NCBI GenBank assembly: GCA_023401595.1
Contig: JAEXDQ010000024.1
Location: 1 to 64,000 of the forward strand
Source of the DNA: Spirochaetota bacterium
Lineage (GTDB): Bacteria; Spirochaetota; Spirochaetia; Sphaerochaetales; Sphaerochaetaceae
DNA: 64,000 nucleotides
Reading direction: 5' to 3'
This document shows positions 26,555 to 35,786 of this stretch, one piece after another (positions within the stretch are counted from its first letter, which is position 1; each line of letters begins with the position of its first letter). A program made the position numbers and the translations under genes. The notes beneath the pieces are model-generated. The model searched no databases. It had not been told where the DNA came from and was given only the letters and a program-made list of their open reading frames with translations.

Positions 26555-28309
26555 TCAAAACGTCCACATATACGATATGGCGGGTAGGATTCCGAACATC
26601 GTTATCGTACAGAGCGTCAGGACATAGAACAGTATCCTGAGCTTGATTCCGTTGTAGGAGATCGATACCTTGTCGTTTCTTACCGCGGCGCGTTTCGCAG
26701 CGATGGACTGGTAGGTCATGATCATGATTACTGCCAGGGTGAATATGTTGATCATGGTGATGATCGAGAAAATGCCGGCGTCGCTGACCATGGAGATTCC
26801 GACGAGCATCGAGGAGATCGCGCCGAAAAGCCCTGTGCCGAGCATCCCTATGCTGTCCTCCCCGGTATAGGACTGGCTGTAGAAGGCGATGATGATCCAG
26901 ATCACCACGCTGAACAGGTTGACGAACGCCTGGAGGAACAGCGACAGTCCGGCCCGGTTCGCCCTGACGATGATTTCAAGCTGAGTCCGCATCGTATGTT
27001 CGAACGCGACCGCCGGATCGTTGTTCATGTCCTTGTAGTAGTTGATCCGAAGGATGAAGTTCTTGATCCCGCTGCTTTCGCGGATCGGCCGATATCCGCT
27101 TGTGATCGAAAAATAAGGAGAGAAGCCGCTGATACGCTCTCCTGTGGAAGTCTCGCTCCTGTCCGGCGTATAGCGACAATAGTTCGCGTCCATGATGGGC
27201 AGGATGTACATTTTGAACTGCACGCTTTCCAAGGGATATCTGACGCTGTCGAAGGCCTTTTCAAAACTACCGTTGAACTTGACCTTCTGATAGCACATCG
27301 TGCGAAGCCTTCCGTTTTCGTCGTAGTACTGGATTTCCTCCAGATCCTTCAGCGTGCCATAGGAATCGGCGACGAATTCCCCGTTGCCGATATCGAACAT
27401 GGTCTCCTTTTCGGTCAGGACGTTGGAGGGGGTCTCGCCTGGATAGTAGCGTGAATCGTTGGCTTCGACCCATCGCTGGAAATAGTCCCGGTGTTCCTCT
27501 ATCCACGTGGTGAAGACAAGATTTGCCGGTCTCCGTTCATTGTCGTTCTCCGCGTAGTAGTCGTCGACGATCTGGTCGGAAAGTACGTTCTCCGCGTAGT
27601 GGATGAACATGTTCCTGAATTCGTCCTTGTCGAACTTGAAATAGAGCTGCAGTCTGGTTTCATAGCTCGATGACGCCGACGAGATGTTCTTGATTTTCTC
27701 AAGCGACGTACCGACCTGCACGTCCACATAGTATGCGTCGGGGTTGTTCTCCTTCGAAGTCTTTTCCAGCTGTTCATGGTACAGGACCTGAGTAGGACTG
27801 TGGACGTCATAGATTTCCACTTCCTCGCTTCCCTCGCGGTACTTCCTGACGGTATCGATCTTTTCAGAGACGATCCTGCTCCCGCAGTATGCGATGTATA
27901 GTACCAAGGGCAGCGCGATCAGAAGAATCGAAATGATCAGCCTCACCCTGGTCCTGTATCCCAGCACGCGCCAGTTTCTCCCGAAGAAGTGCTTGTGTTT
28001 CAGCTTCTCCATCTCGTTCTGCGCGTCATGACGCTGGATGGATATCAAATCCTCGTCCAGCTGCAACTGGTCGAACGGGGGAAGGCTCAGGTCGTCATCG
28101 TAGAGTATCTCAGGAAGGATACAGAAATACGACGCTATCCTGAATATGATCCTTCTGGACGGTTCGTTTTCCCCGCACAGGATCTTGTCGATCTTCCCTT
28201 CGCTCACCGAAATAGCCCTTGCCAAGGATATATGGTGCGTTTCTTCAAGGAACTTCGCCAAGGTGGCGATCTTTGCGACGGTATTTCCCCCAACAGTGTG
28301 TCTTTTCAT
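26555..28309 (-). CDS. Helix-turn-helix protein fused to a pentameric ligand-gated ion channel-like module
   Basis: This 584-residue protein has an unusual order. Residues about 10-75 are an XRE-like helix-turn-helix (AKFLEETHHISLARAISVSE, RIIFRIASYF). A single anchor helix spans about 122-142. Residues about 190-440 would be extracytoplasmic and read like a pentameric ligand-gated channel sandwich: YYVDVQVGTSLEKIKNISS, then RLQLYFKFDKDEFR, a long middle, and FEKAFDSVRYPLESVQFKMY, where YPLESVQ sits where Cys-loop and prokaryotic channels have FPFDxQ. Four hydrophobic helices follow (about 453-478, 486-509, 512-537, 555-580), with a very short loop between the second and third, as in M2-M3 of that family. 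The start is uncertain (ATG 28309, TTG 28345, neither with a good ribosome site). No similarity search was possible, so the channel assignment is inference from pattern. Confidence 0.6.
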   Translation of the reverse strand: MKRHTVGGNTVAKIATLAKFLEETHHISLARAISVSEGKIDKILCGENEPSRRIIFRIASYFCILPEILYDDDLSLPPFDQLQLDEDLISIQRHDAQNEMEKLKHKHFFGRNWRVLGYRTRVRLIISILLIALPLVLYIAYCGSRIVSEKIDTVRKYREGSEEVEIYDVHSPTQVLYHEQLEKTSKENNPDAYYVDVQVGTSLEKIKNISSASSSYETRLQLYFKFDKDEFRNMFIHYAENVLSDQIVDDYYAENDNERRPANLVFTTWIEEHRDYFQRWVEANDSRYYPGETPSNVLTEKETMFDIGNGEFVADSYGTLKDLEEIQYYDENGRLRTMCYQKVKFNGSFEKAFDSVRYPLESVQFKMYILPIMDANYCRYTPDRSETSTGERISGFSPYFSITSGYRPIRESSGIKNFILRINYYKDMNNDPAVAFEHTMRTQLEIIVRANRAGLSLFLQAFVNLFSVVIWIIIAFYSQSYTGEDSIGMLGTGLFGAISSMLVGISMVSDAGIFSIITMINIFTLAVIMIMTYQSIAAKRAAVRNDKVSISYNGIKLRILFYVLTLCTITMFGILPAISYMWTF

Positions 28310-28446
28310 ACTGTCGATGGTACAACCAATACTTGGTAGATGCAATTCTTATGTGCGTCGGCAGTGCGAAGAATCGCTCGAGCTTCCCGTCTCGAAAGCG
28401 ATATGTGCGGTATGAAGCCCTTTCCCGGTCGCGGATGGCTCGTGGT

Positions 28447-28498
28447 GAAAAAGCTCCGGCCGGGGCGCAAGAGGGGAGACGCGCCTTCGGCCGGAGCT
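28447..28498 (-). terminator. Intrinsic terminator of the efflux operon
   Basis: Read on the minus strand, AGCTCCGGCCG pairs with CGGCCGGAGCT, with an inner GGCGC/GCGCC, and is followed by TTTTT. It separates the RND operon from the downstream HTH-channel gene. Confidence 0.85.
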
Positions 28499-28549
28499 GG
28501 AATATAGTCTCCCGTACACAGGGTACGGGACGACGTCTTGTCTGGGCCG

Positions 28550-31500
28550 CTAGGTCGTAGCGGGGGGCGTCGGCACGTCCGGAGGCGTTTGTCCTCCGAT
28601 CCACACCCTCAAGCCTTTTGCCGTTTCCGCCTTGCAGGGAGCGGCGTCCGGCGCGCCCGGAACCCTGTCCTGTCCGGGTGCGGGGGCCGCGGGGGGAACG
28701 ATCGTTTCCTGCTGGACGGAACCGTTTTCCGCCGGCCGGATGCTCTGGGTGACCTTCTCGGTATCGGGCGCCGCGGTTTTCTTTTCCATCATGACCATGG
28801 CCGCGTCGCTGTGGTCCAGCTTGGTCAGCCGCCGCAGGTCATACTCCCTCAGCTGGTTGTTCAACGAATTCGGATCGTCGTACCGCTTCTCCTTGTGCCC
28901 GTTGAGAATCGAATATAGGACGGGTGAAAGCAGCAATGTGAGGAATGCGCCGGTGACCAGGCCGCCGACGAACGTCAGCGCGATCGGTTGCATCATCTCC
29001 GACCCTTCGCCAGGGAAGAACGCCAGCGGGATCATGCCCAATACTGTAGTCAGCGTCGTCATGAGGATCGGGCGCAGGCGGCTGCGTGCCGCTTGCAGAC
29101 AGGCCTGCTTCACGGGGACCTTCTCTTTTACCAGTCTGTTGATGCAGTCCACCAGTACTATGCCGTTGTTGACGACGACGCCGATCAGCGCGACGATGCC
29201 GACGATAGAGAAGAGACTGAAATCCTGGCCCGACAGCAAATGTATCCATACGACGCCGATCAACAGCAAAGGAATCGTGACGAAAATGATCAGCGGATCG
29301 ATCAGACTTTCAAACTGAGCCGCCATGACGGCGTATACCATGAACAGGGCGAGGACTATGATCATGACCAGCGAGCCGCTGTAATTGTTGAACTGGCTCA
29401 TCTCGCCGCTCTGCTCGATCGTGACGTCGTCCGGTAGTACAAGGTATTGCTCCAACGCCGCGTCGACCAACGGCTGTACGTCGCTCGCCGCATAGCCGTC
29501 GATGAGAGAAGCCGTGACATGGTTGACCCGGACCTTGTTCTCACGGGTGATAGTCCGGGGTGCGGAACCTGTGGAGAATTCTACGAAGCTGTCGAGTCTC
29601 ACTGTACCGTTGCGCGCAGGGACGAGCAACGAACCAAGCGCGTCGACCGTAGCGAGATCGGTCTCATCAAGCTGGACGACGACGCTGTAGGTCGTGTCGG
29701 CGCTGAACGTCGTGATCTCGGTGGCTGTCAGTCCGCTGATCGCCGCCTGGAGGGTGGAGGACAGGGACTTCATATCGACGCCGAGATCCTGGGCGAGCTT
29801 TTGGTCCACTTCGATGGAGACCTTCGGCGCGCCGTTGGTCATGTCGCTCTGGATGTTCGTACTCTGGGGGACATGGGCCGTCAGGATCGAGACTATCTGG
29901 TCGGCGACCTGCTTCGCCGCGTCCGAGTCCTCCGAATGTATCTCGACGTCGATCGCGCTTGAACTGCCGGGCCCCCTCCCTGCGGAGAATGTCCAGGTAG
30001 CCGCGGGGTCGAGCTGTATCAACGGCCTGAGCAGGCTCTTGACTTCCGCCGCGCCTATCGTCTGTTCCGTGATGTCGGGCAAGGAAATGTCGATGCTGCC
30101 GGTATTGCTGGAACCTACTTCGACCATGACGCTGGTCCAGCTCCCCTCAGGAAGGGTATCCAGGATCTTCTGCTGCATGTCGAACAGATACTTCTTCGTT
30201 ATCTCGTTGTTCGTTCCCGGTTCGAGCGTCAGGGACAGCGACACGGAATCATCGGTGTTCATCGATGGGGTCAGGCTCATGCCTATGCCGGAGAACTGCT
30301 GGAGGCAGATGATGAGCAGCAGTACGAGAAGCAGGATCAACAGGAATCTACGGTGCAGGAAATAGCCGAGTACCTTGACATAGGTATTCCTCATGGCTTC
30401 CTCAAGCTTCGCCAACGCATCGTCGAGCCAACGTATCGGCGCCCAGCGCAGCGGTCTCTGCGTCCGCGTGTTGATGCGGAGGATGCTTCCCGCCAGGGCG
30501 GGGACCAGCGTGACGGCCACGAACAACGAACTGGCCAGTGAAATGCAGACCGTGATCACCAGATCCTGGAACATCATGCCGATCATGCCGAGGTCGTATT
30601 TGTAGATCAGTACGGGTACGAATACGCATAGCGTCGTCAATGTGGAGGCCACGATCGCGTTGAACATGTTCTTGCTGCCGAGAATCGCCGCGATGGCGGG
30701 TTTCTCCCCCAATGAACGATATGTGTATGTGTTTTCAAGGATGATGATCGAAGCATCGACGATCATTCCGATACCGAGGATCAGCCCGCTCATGCTCATG
30801 CTGTTGACCGTGACACCGAAGATGGCCATGACCATGAGCGTGATGATGATGCAGACCGGCATCGACAGGGCGATGATCAGGGTGCTTTTGAAGCCGCGGA
30901 GGAAGAGGAAGATGATGGCTGCCGCAAGCAGGACGCCCTCTATGGCCGATTTGTAGACTTCGCTCATCGTGGACGAGATCATCTGCGTCGAATCCTGCTG
31001 GATCGTGAGGCTGACCCCTTCGGGGAGCTGTGCGTTGATGGCGTCCATCTGCGCTGTGACGGCTGCCGCCACGGTGGAGGCGTTGCTGTCGGAATCGTTG
31101 GAAACGCTCAGTGTTATGACCTGGTTGCCGTTGTAGTAGGCTTCCCGCCCGCCGCTTTCCGTGGATGCTGAGATTTCTGCGATATCCTGGACAAGGACCG
31201 GTACGCCGTTGATTGTCGCCACGACGGTTTCTCGCAGCTGGCTCAGCGAGGTATACCGTTCGTCGGTCGCGACTTGATAGTTCATGCCGTCCTGGGTGAT
31301 CGTTCCTCCGGTACTTTGTACGTTGCGAGATGCGATGGCGCTGGATACCTGGCTGAGCGTAAGGCCGTAAGCCGCCAGCCGGTTGGCGGAGACGTTCACA
31401 TCGTATTCAACGGATGTCCCCCCGGAGGCTTCGACCTGTGAGACACCGGAAATTCGTTCGATCAAGGGGGCCACGGTATCGTCGGCAATCTGTTGGAGTT

Positions 31501-31954
31501 CCTCCTTCGTCCTGTCCCCATTGAGGATCAGGCGGAGGATCGTGCTGTCGCTGGACATGTCGAACCGCATGAGCTCAGGCGTATCGGCCCATTCCGGTAG
31601 CTGCCGGTTCAACCTTGTGATGATCGTGGAGATATCGTCGGAAACCTCGTCAAGATCGGTTCCGTAGGTGAATTCCAGCATGACCATGGCCCTGCCTTCC
31701 GAACACTGCGTGGTCATCGACTCGAGGTTTTCGAGGGAACTGAGGGAGCTTTCAAGAATTTTCGCGACCTGTTGCTCGATCTCCTCCGGGCCGGCGTCAT
31801 TGCAATCGACCATTACGGAGAGAACCGGCATCTCCACTGAAGGATAGAGCGCTATGTCAAGCTTGGGAAGAAATACCAGCGCTATGACGCAGATGAGTAC
31901 ATAGATCATCGTCATCAGCACAGGGCGACGTACCGAAAGTTCTGATATCGTCAT
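28550..31954 (-). CDS. RND-family efflux pump, inner-membrane subunit
   Basis: This 1134-residue HAE1/AcrB-like pump has twelve helices and two large periplasmic loops. SVRRPVLMTMIYVLICVIAL is the first-helix motif, FGVTVNSMSMSGLILGIGMI with VDASIIILEN helix 4, and VVVNNGIVLVDCIN helix 10. Compared with AcrB, one of the two helix-4 aspartates (D408) is alanine and the helix-10 lysine (K940) is asparagine, so proton relay differs or another ion is used, as in many non-proteobacterial members. The C-terminal about 100 residues form a Pro/Ala-rich cytoplasmic tail not usual in the family. GGAGG precedes ATG. It is the last gene of the tripartite operon. Confidence 0.93.
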   Translation of the reverse strand: MTISELSVRRPVLMTMIYVLICVIALVFLPKLDIALYPSVEMPVLSVMVDCNDAGPEEIEQQVAKILESSLSSLENLESMTTQCSEGRAMVMLEFTYGTDLDEVSDDISTIITRLNRQLPEWADTPELMRFDMSSDSTILRLILNGDRTKEELQQIADDTVAPLIERISGVSQVEASGGTSVEYDVNVSANRLAAYGLTLSQVSSAIASRNVQSTGGTITQDGMNYQVATDERYTSLSQLRETVVATINGVPVLVQDIAEISASTESGGREAYYNGNQVITLSVSNDSDSNASTVAAAVTAQMDAINAQLPEGVSLTIQQDSTQMISSTMSEVYKSAIEGVLLAAAIIFLFLRGFKSTLIIALSMPVCIIITLMVMAIFGVTVNSMSMSGLILGIGMIVDASIIILENTYTYRSLGEKPAIAAILGSKNMFNAIVASTLTTLCVFVPVLIYKYDLGMIGMMFQDLVITVCISLASSLFVAVTLVPALAGSILRINTRTQRPLRWAPIRWLDDALAKLEEAMRNTYVKVLGYFLHRRFLLILLLVLLLIICLQQFSGIGMSLTPSMNTDDSVSLSLTLEPGTNNEITKKYLFDMQQKILDTLPEGSWTSVMVEVGSSNTGSIDISLPDITEQTIGAAEVKSLLRPLIQLDPAATWTFSAGRGPGSSSAIDVEIHSEDSDAAKQVADQIVSILTAHVPQSTNIQSDMTNGAPKVSIEVDQKLAQDLGVDMKSLSSTLQAAISGLTATEITTFSADTTYSVVVQLDETDLATVDALGSLLVPARNGTVRLDSFVEFSTGSAPRTITRENKVRVNHVTASLIDGYAASDVQPLVDAALEQYLVLPDDVTIEQSGEMSQFNNYSGSLVMIIVLALFMVYAVMAAQFESLIDPLIIFVTIPLLLIGVVWIHLLSGQDFSLFSIVGIVALIGVVVNNGIVLVDCINRLVKEKVPVKQACLQAARSRLRPILMTTLTTVLGMIPLAFFPGEGSEMMQPIALTFVGGLVTGAFLTLLLSPVLYSILNGHKEKRYDDPNSLNNQLREYDLRRLTKLDHSDAAMVMMEKKTAAPDTEKVTQSIRPAENGSVQQETIVPPAAPAPGQDRVPGAPDAAPCKAETAKGLRVWIGGQTPPDVPTPPATT

Positions 31955-31965
31955 GTTGCGTCCTC

Positions 31966-32913
31966 CTATTCAAGTACGTTGACGCTGACGCCGTCGCCCG
32001 CTGAACCCGCCGTGATCACAAGGTCCCCGTCCTCGAGTCCGGTCAGGATGACTGTCCGGGTATCGTTCGAGCTACCCGTTCCGACCACCTGTCGTCTCGC
32101 TACGCCGTCTTCCGCCACATAGACTACCTTGTCGTTGAGGAACGTCGATATCGCCGAAGTCGGGACGGTGACGCAGGCGTCGATATGCTCCGTGATCAGG
32201 TTCAGGCTTACGTACATGCCCTCCTTGAGCCCCGTCGCGTCTCCCGTGATGTCCAGCTCGACATCCACGGTACGGTTCGCCGTATCGACGACGGGTGCGA
32301 TATAGGTGAGCGTCGCCTCATAGGTCCTGTCCGGCCAGGCGACCGTAGTAAAGGTCGCGGCCATGTCCTCTTCCAGAGTTCCGAGATATTTCTCTGGGAT
32401 TTTCGCCATGAGCTTCAGGCTTTTCCCCCCTGTGAGCTGTGCGACCGCGGTATTCGTCGTCACGGTAGTGCCGATGGTGACGTAGACTTCTCCGATTTCC
32501 CCGCTCACCGGCGTCTTGATCGCGCTGGCCTTGTATTGTGCGCCGGGCTTTGACGGATCTACCATGGCGATTGTGTCGCCGGCTTGGACAATGTCCCCTT
32601 TCTTGACGATAACTTCCGTTATTTGCCCGCCTATCTCAGGAAGAACCTCGACGTCCTGTCCCTCGCCGGTGATTTCTCCGTTTAGGCGTGTCGTCTTCGA
32701 GAAGGGGCCGGCGGTCGCTTTCATGACGGAGACGTTGACTACCTGCGACTGGTCGCTTCCGGTCCTCATGCCGCCGGCGCCCGGCCCAGGCGCGCCGCCG
32801 TTCTGGGACGTGTCGCCGTTCATGTTGAGTATGATGCTGACTGCGAGGACGCAGCAGATCGCGACAAGGACAATCGTTATCACAAGATCGAAGGTGGAAG
32901 GCTTGTTCTTCAT
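31966..32913 (-). CDS. RND pump periplasmic adaptor subunit
   Basis: This 315-residue membrane-fusion protein has an N-terminal anchor helix (FDLVITIVLVAICCVLAVSI), a Gly/Pro linker, then a lipoyl/barrel-sandwich domain (GGQITEVIVKKGDIVQAGDT and SGEIGEVYVTIGTTVTTNT) with very little hairpin between the halves. A beta-barrel (GLKEGMYVSLNL) and membrane-proximal domain (EDGDLVITAGSAG) follow. The short hairpin-less form is common outside Proteobacteria. It sits between tolC and pump genes, 28 bp and 11 bp away. Confidence 0.9.
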   Translation of the reverse strand: MKNKPSTFDLVITIVLVAICCVLAVSIILNMNGDTSQNGGAPGPGAGGMRTGSDQSQVVNVSVMKATAGPFSKTTRLNGEITGEGQDVEVLPEIGGQITEVIVKKGDIVQAGDTIAMVDPSKPGAQYKASAIKTPVSGEIGEVYVTIGTTVTTNTAVAQLTGGKSLKLMAKIPEKYLGTLEEDMAATFTTVAWPDRTYEATLTYIAPVVDTANRTVDVELDITGDATGLKEGMYVSLNLITEHIDACVTVPTSAISTFLNDKVVYVAEDGVARRQVVGTGSSNDTRTVILTGLEDGDLVITAGSAGDGVSVNVLE

Positions 32914-32941
32914 GTTCAGTTTCTCCTAATGATGCTTTCCG

Positions 32942-34282
32942 TCATACGGAAGCCGAATATCTGCTTTGCAAGGCGGTGAGGTCGGTCTCGAGCAGGGATG
33001 CGAGTTCGATGCAGCCGGTCAGATGGTTCAGGCGTGTCGATAGAATATCTATCTGGGCGTTGAGCAACGAGGTTCTGGCCGTCTCCAGCTCCTGGTTGGA
33101 GAGCAACCCCGCTTCGAACGCTTCCACCGACAGATCGTAGCTGTACTGTGTCGTTTCAAGGTTCTGCTGCATCATGCGAAGGTTTTCCTGCTGTTGAGTG
33201 ATGTTCAGGACGGCGCTTTCAATCGACTGCAGGAGTTCCTGCTGGCCCGCTTGCAGCTGGAGCCGGGCGGTCGTGACGGCGTCCTCGGAGTTCTTGATCG
33301 CCAGGTTCTGGCTTGTGCCGGGGATGTAGGAGCTGAGCGGGACGCTGACCGATACCGATACCAGGCCTGTGTCGCTCAACCCGCCGGTACTGCTCTGTAC
33401 CGTTGCGTCCACTATCCTGCCCGACAGCCCCCATGACCCTGAAACGCTGACCGTCGGAACTCTGGCGCTGAGCTTCATGGTCTTGCTGTCGTTCTGTGCC
33501 TGCGATACCGAATTCTGAAGACTCCTGACCGTAGTATTGTCTCCTGCGTAGTCCAGATAGAGCGTCTGTGCGTCGGGGAGAAGAAGCTCGATGGTCTGAG
33601 GAAGGTCTTCCAAAATGAAATCCGTTTCCGAAATGCCCGTCAACGCGCGAAAGGACGAGAGGGCGAGATCCCGGGAGTCTTGGAGCTGCTTGAGCAGTAT
33701 TTGGGCTTGCGAGACGGATAGCCGCGCCTGCGCGACCGTCAGCTGGGAGGCTAGTCCGTTTTCGTACCGGTCGTTCGCGGTATCCAGTTGCCGGTTCGCC
33801 TGGTCGAGGCTCAGACGGGCTTCCTCCACGGCGTTGTCGTTCGCGACAAGCTTCCAATACGAAGTCGTGACGCTGTCTTCAAGTGAGGAGAGGGTTCTTT
33901 GGTAGGAGATGCCCGCCCCCTCCTTTGCCAAAGTCCTGGAGGTCGAATCGGTGAGCATCGAACCGTCGAAGGACATGCTGATACCGGCGGACGCCGATGC
34001 GGAAAGTCCGGAGAAGGTCCCTCCGATAAGACTCCCTCCGGTAGAGATGCCACCTGAAAGCGATATGGAGGGCATGTAGGTGGTGGATGTGGCATCCTGG
34101 GTACGTAACGCTTGTTGTAATTCGACCTGCGCTATGGACAGGTCCGTGTTGTTCGCAAAAGCCGCTTGTAGCGCCTGCTCCAATGTGATCGTGGGCTTGT
34201 CCGCGGCTCCTAGCGGCGTCAACGCCGTCAGGAACGCCATGAACAATATCGGGACGATTGCCGAAACTTTTGTCCGAGACAT
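32942..34282 (-). CDS. TolC-family outer-membrane efflux protein
   Basis: This 446-residue protein has a signal peptide (cleavage near LGA-ADKP). It has the two-fold repeat typical of TolC: TLEQALQAAFANNTDLSIAQ at the first half, and QANRQLDTANDRYENGLASQ with QYSYDLSVEAFEAGLLSNQE at the paired helical ends. It forms the outer-membrane channel of the tripartite pump. AAGGAG is well placed before ATG. It is the first gene of the operon, an order (tolC-adaptor-pump) frequent in spirochaetes and Bacteroidota. Confidence 0.92.
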   Translation of the reverse strand: MSRTKVSAIVPILFMAFLTALTPLGAADKPTITLEQALQAAFANNTDLSIAQVELQQALRTQDATSTTYMPSISLSGGISTGGSLIGGTFSGLSASASAGISMSFDGSMLTDSTSRTLAKEGAGISYQRTLSSLEDSVTTSYWKLVANDNAVEEARLSLDQANRQLDTANDRYENGLASQLTVAQARLSVSQAQILLKQLQDSRDLALSSFRALTGISETDFILEDLPQTIELLLPDAQTLYLDYAGDNTTVRSLQNSVSQAQNDSKTMKLSARVPTVSVSGSWGLSGRIVDATVQSSTGGLSDTGLVSVSVSVPLSSYIPGTSQNLAIKNSEDAVTTARLQLQAGQQELLQSIESAVLNITQQQENLRMMQQNLETTQYSYDLSVEAFEAGLLSNQELETARTSLLNAQIDILSTRLNHLTGCIELASLLETDLTALQSRYSASV

Positions 34283-34759
34283 CCTGTTTCTCCTTCTTTG
34301 GGTCGGTCAGAAATACTTCCGTTCTCTTCACTGGTCGCCGGTCGTGCCGGACACGGCGCGGCTTCCATTGTGCCGGTCACTTGCAATGGGTTTTAGGTTT
34401 TGAAATGTTTGTGCTACGTCGGCTCACGATAGAATCTACGATTCCGCCGCAAAAGCCCCGCTGTTTCCTTGTACCTGTCGTTTACAGGCGCGCACTACCT
34501 GTACGTGTGACGAATTTCATGATGTCGTCTGCCGGTCCATGGTTGATATCCTCTCTTTGAACGACCTGTTTTCAAAGGCTCCGCGCCTTAGTCCGGTCCG
34601 TTCATACCCAATTATCTATGGGAAGATGTAGTCCAGCGGTTTTCTTTTTTGTTGTTTCGATATGTTATTTTGTATATTGCATGAAGATGTCATTCCCCGA
34701 TGCCGGGGCGACCGGAAAACAGGAGGCGCGGAGGTTTTGCAGGAGACCGCAAGGGGCGG
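34283..34759. other. Upstream region of the efflux operon, no gene
   Basis: About 480 bp between the DMT gene end and the TolC start. Short open frames have no leader or ribosome sites. It contains AT-rich blocks around 34640-34690. No regulator gene and no clear operator can be named. Confidence 0.35.
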
Positions 34760-35632
34760 TCAGCGATGCTTCTTGTACAGCCGTTCGGTGTTGTGGCAGA
34801 ACATCAGTACCGCCATGGAACAGATGACCACGTAGCCGAGGATACTCAGCCAGTCCGGCGACTGCCCGAATACAAACAGGCCGAGCATCGCAGAAAAGAT
34901 GACCTGAGAATAGTCATATACAGATATTTCTCGTGCAGGAGCGTGAGTATATGCCATTGTTATGGTGAACTGACCTCCTGCTGCGCTCAGCCCCGCGCAG
35001 AGTAGGAACAACAGCTGCCGCAGCGTCATGGGATGGTAGTCGAACAATATCCACGGAAGCGTGACCAAGCAGGAGAAGGTGGAGAAGAAAAACACAATCA
35101 GCGGGCTTTTTTCCCCGCGTTGTCCAAGCCGCCTGACGCAGGTATAGGCCGCTCCCGCTCCGACGCCTCCCAGTAGGCCGATCATCGCGGCGAACAGGTC
35201 CACATTGGAGAAGCTCGGCTTGATGATACAGAGACTTCCGAGGAACGCCCCGGATACGCACACGGCCTGGGTGAAGCTGATTCTCTCCTTCAGGAACCAG
35301 AGGCTGAACAGGATGGCGAAGAAGGGGGACATCTTGTTGAGCATCGATGCATCAGAGAGGACCAGATGATCGACCGCGTAGAAATTGCAGAGGATGCCTA
35401 TGGTTCCCGCCACGGACCGCAGCGTCAGGAGAAGAAAATTTCCCTGACGACAACGGAACGGCGTCCTGGTCTTCAGCAGGATTGCGGCGGCGAATACCAT
35501 CGCCACGATATTTCTGAAGAAGCTTTTCTGAATCGACGGCAGATCCCCCGAAAGACGGACGAACATGTTCATCAGTGCAAAACAGAATGCGGAGACGATG
35601 ATATAGAAGATGCCCTTGTAATTCTTGTCCAC
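34760..35632 (-). CDS. DMT-superfamily (EamA) transporter
   Basis: This protein of about 290 residues has ten helices in two EamA repeats (GIFYIIVSAFCFALMNMFVR and the second half from LFAAMIGLLGGVGAGAAYTC). EamA members export amino acids, metabolites or cofactors, and the substrate cannot be read. The open frame extends upstream by 67 residues of non-membranous, low-complexity sequence. The GTG at 35632 gives the normal family length and is preferred, though no ribosome site is obvious. It lies downstream of the GlpA-like operon on the same strand, 154 bp away. Confidence 0.8.
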   Translation of the reverse strand: MDKNYKGIFYIIVSAFCFALMNMFVRLSGDLPSIQKSFFRNIVAMVFAAAILLKTRTPFRCRQGNFLLLTLRSVAGTIGILCNFYAVDHLVLSDASMLNKMSPFFAILFSLWFLKERISFTQAVCVSGAFLGSLCIIKPSFSNVDLFAAMIGLLGGVGAGAAYTCVRRLGQRGEKSPLIVFFFSTFSCLVTLPWILFDYHPMTLRQLLFLLCAGLSAAGGQFTITMAYTHAPAREISVYDYSQVIFSAMLGLFVFGQSPDWLSILGYVVICSMAVLMFCHNTERLYKKHR

Positions 35633-35786
35633 GAGAATTGATTCTACAAAAAAACAATATGTTTTGCTATGGGAGGGTACATGATGCGAAGACGTCCGCC
35701 CGCGTCGCGACGGACTGCTGTCGGGACGGACGTCTTCTCGATGGAGATCTGGGCTCAGGAAATGATCAGAGCGGACCGTTGTACGG

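Noticed and set aside
34258..34827. Small open frames upstream of the TolC gene
   Set aside because: They overlap the promoter region, lack ribosome sites and have no protein-like features.
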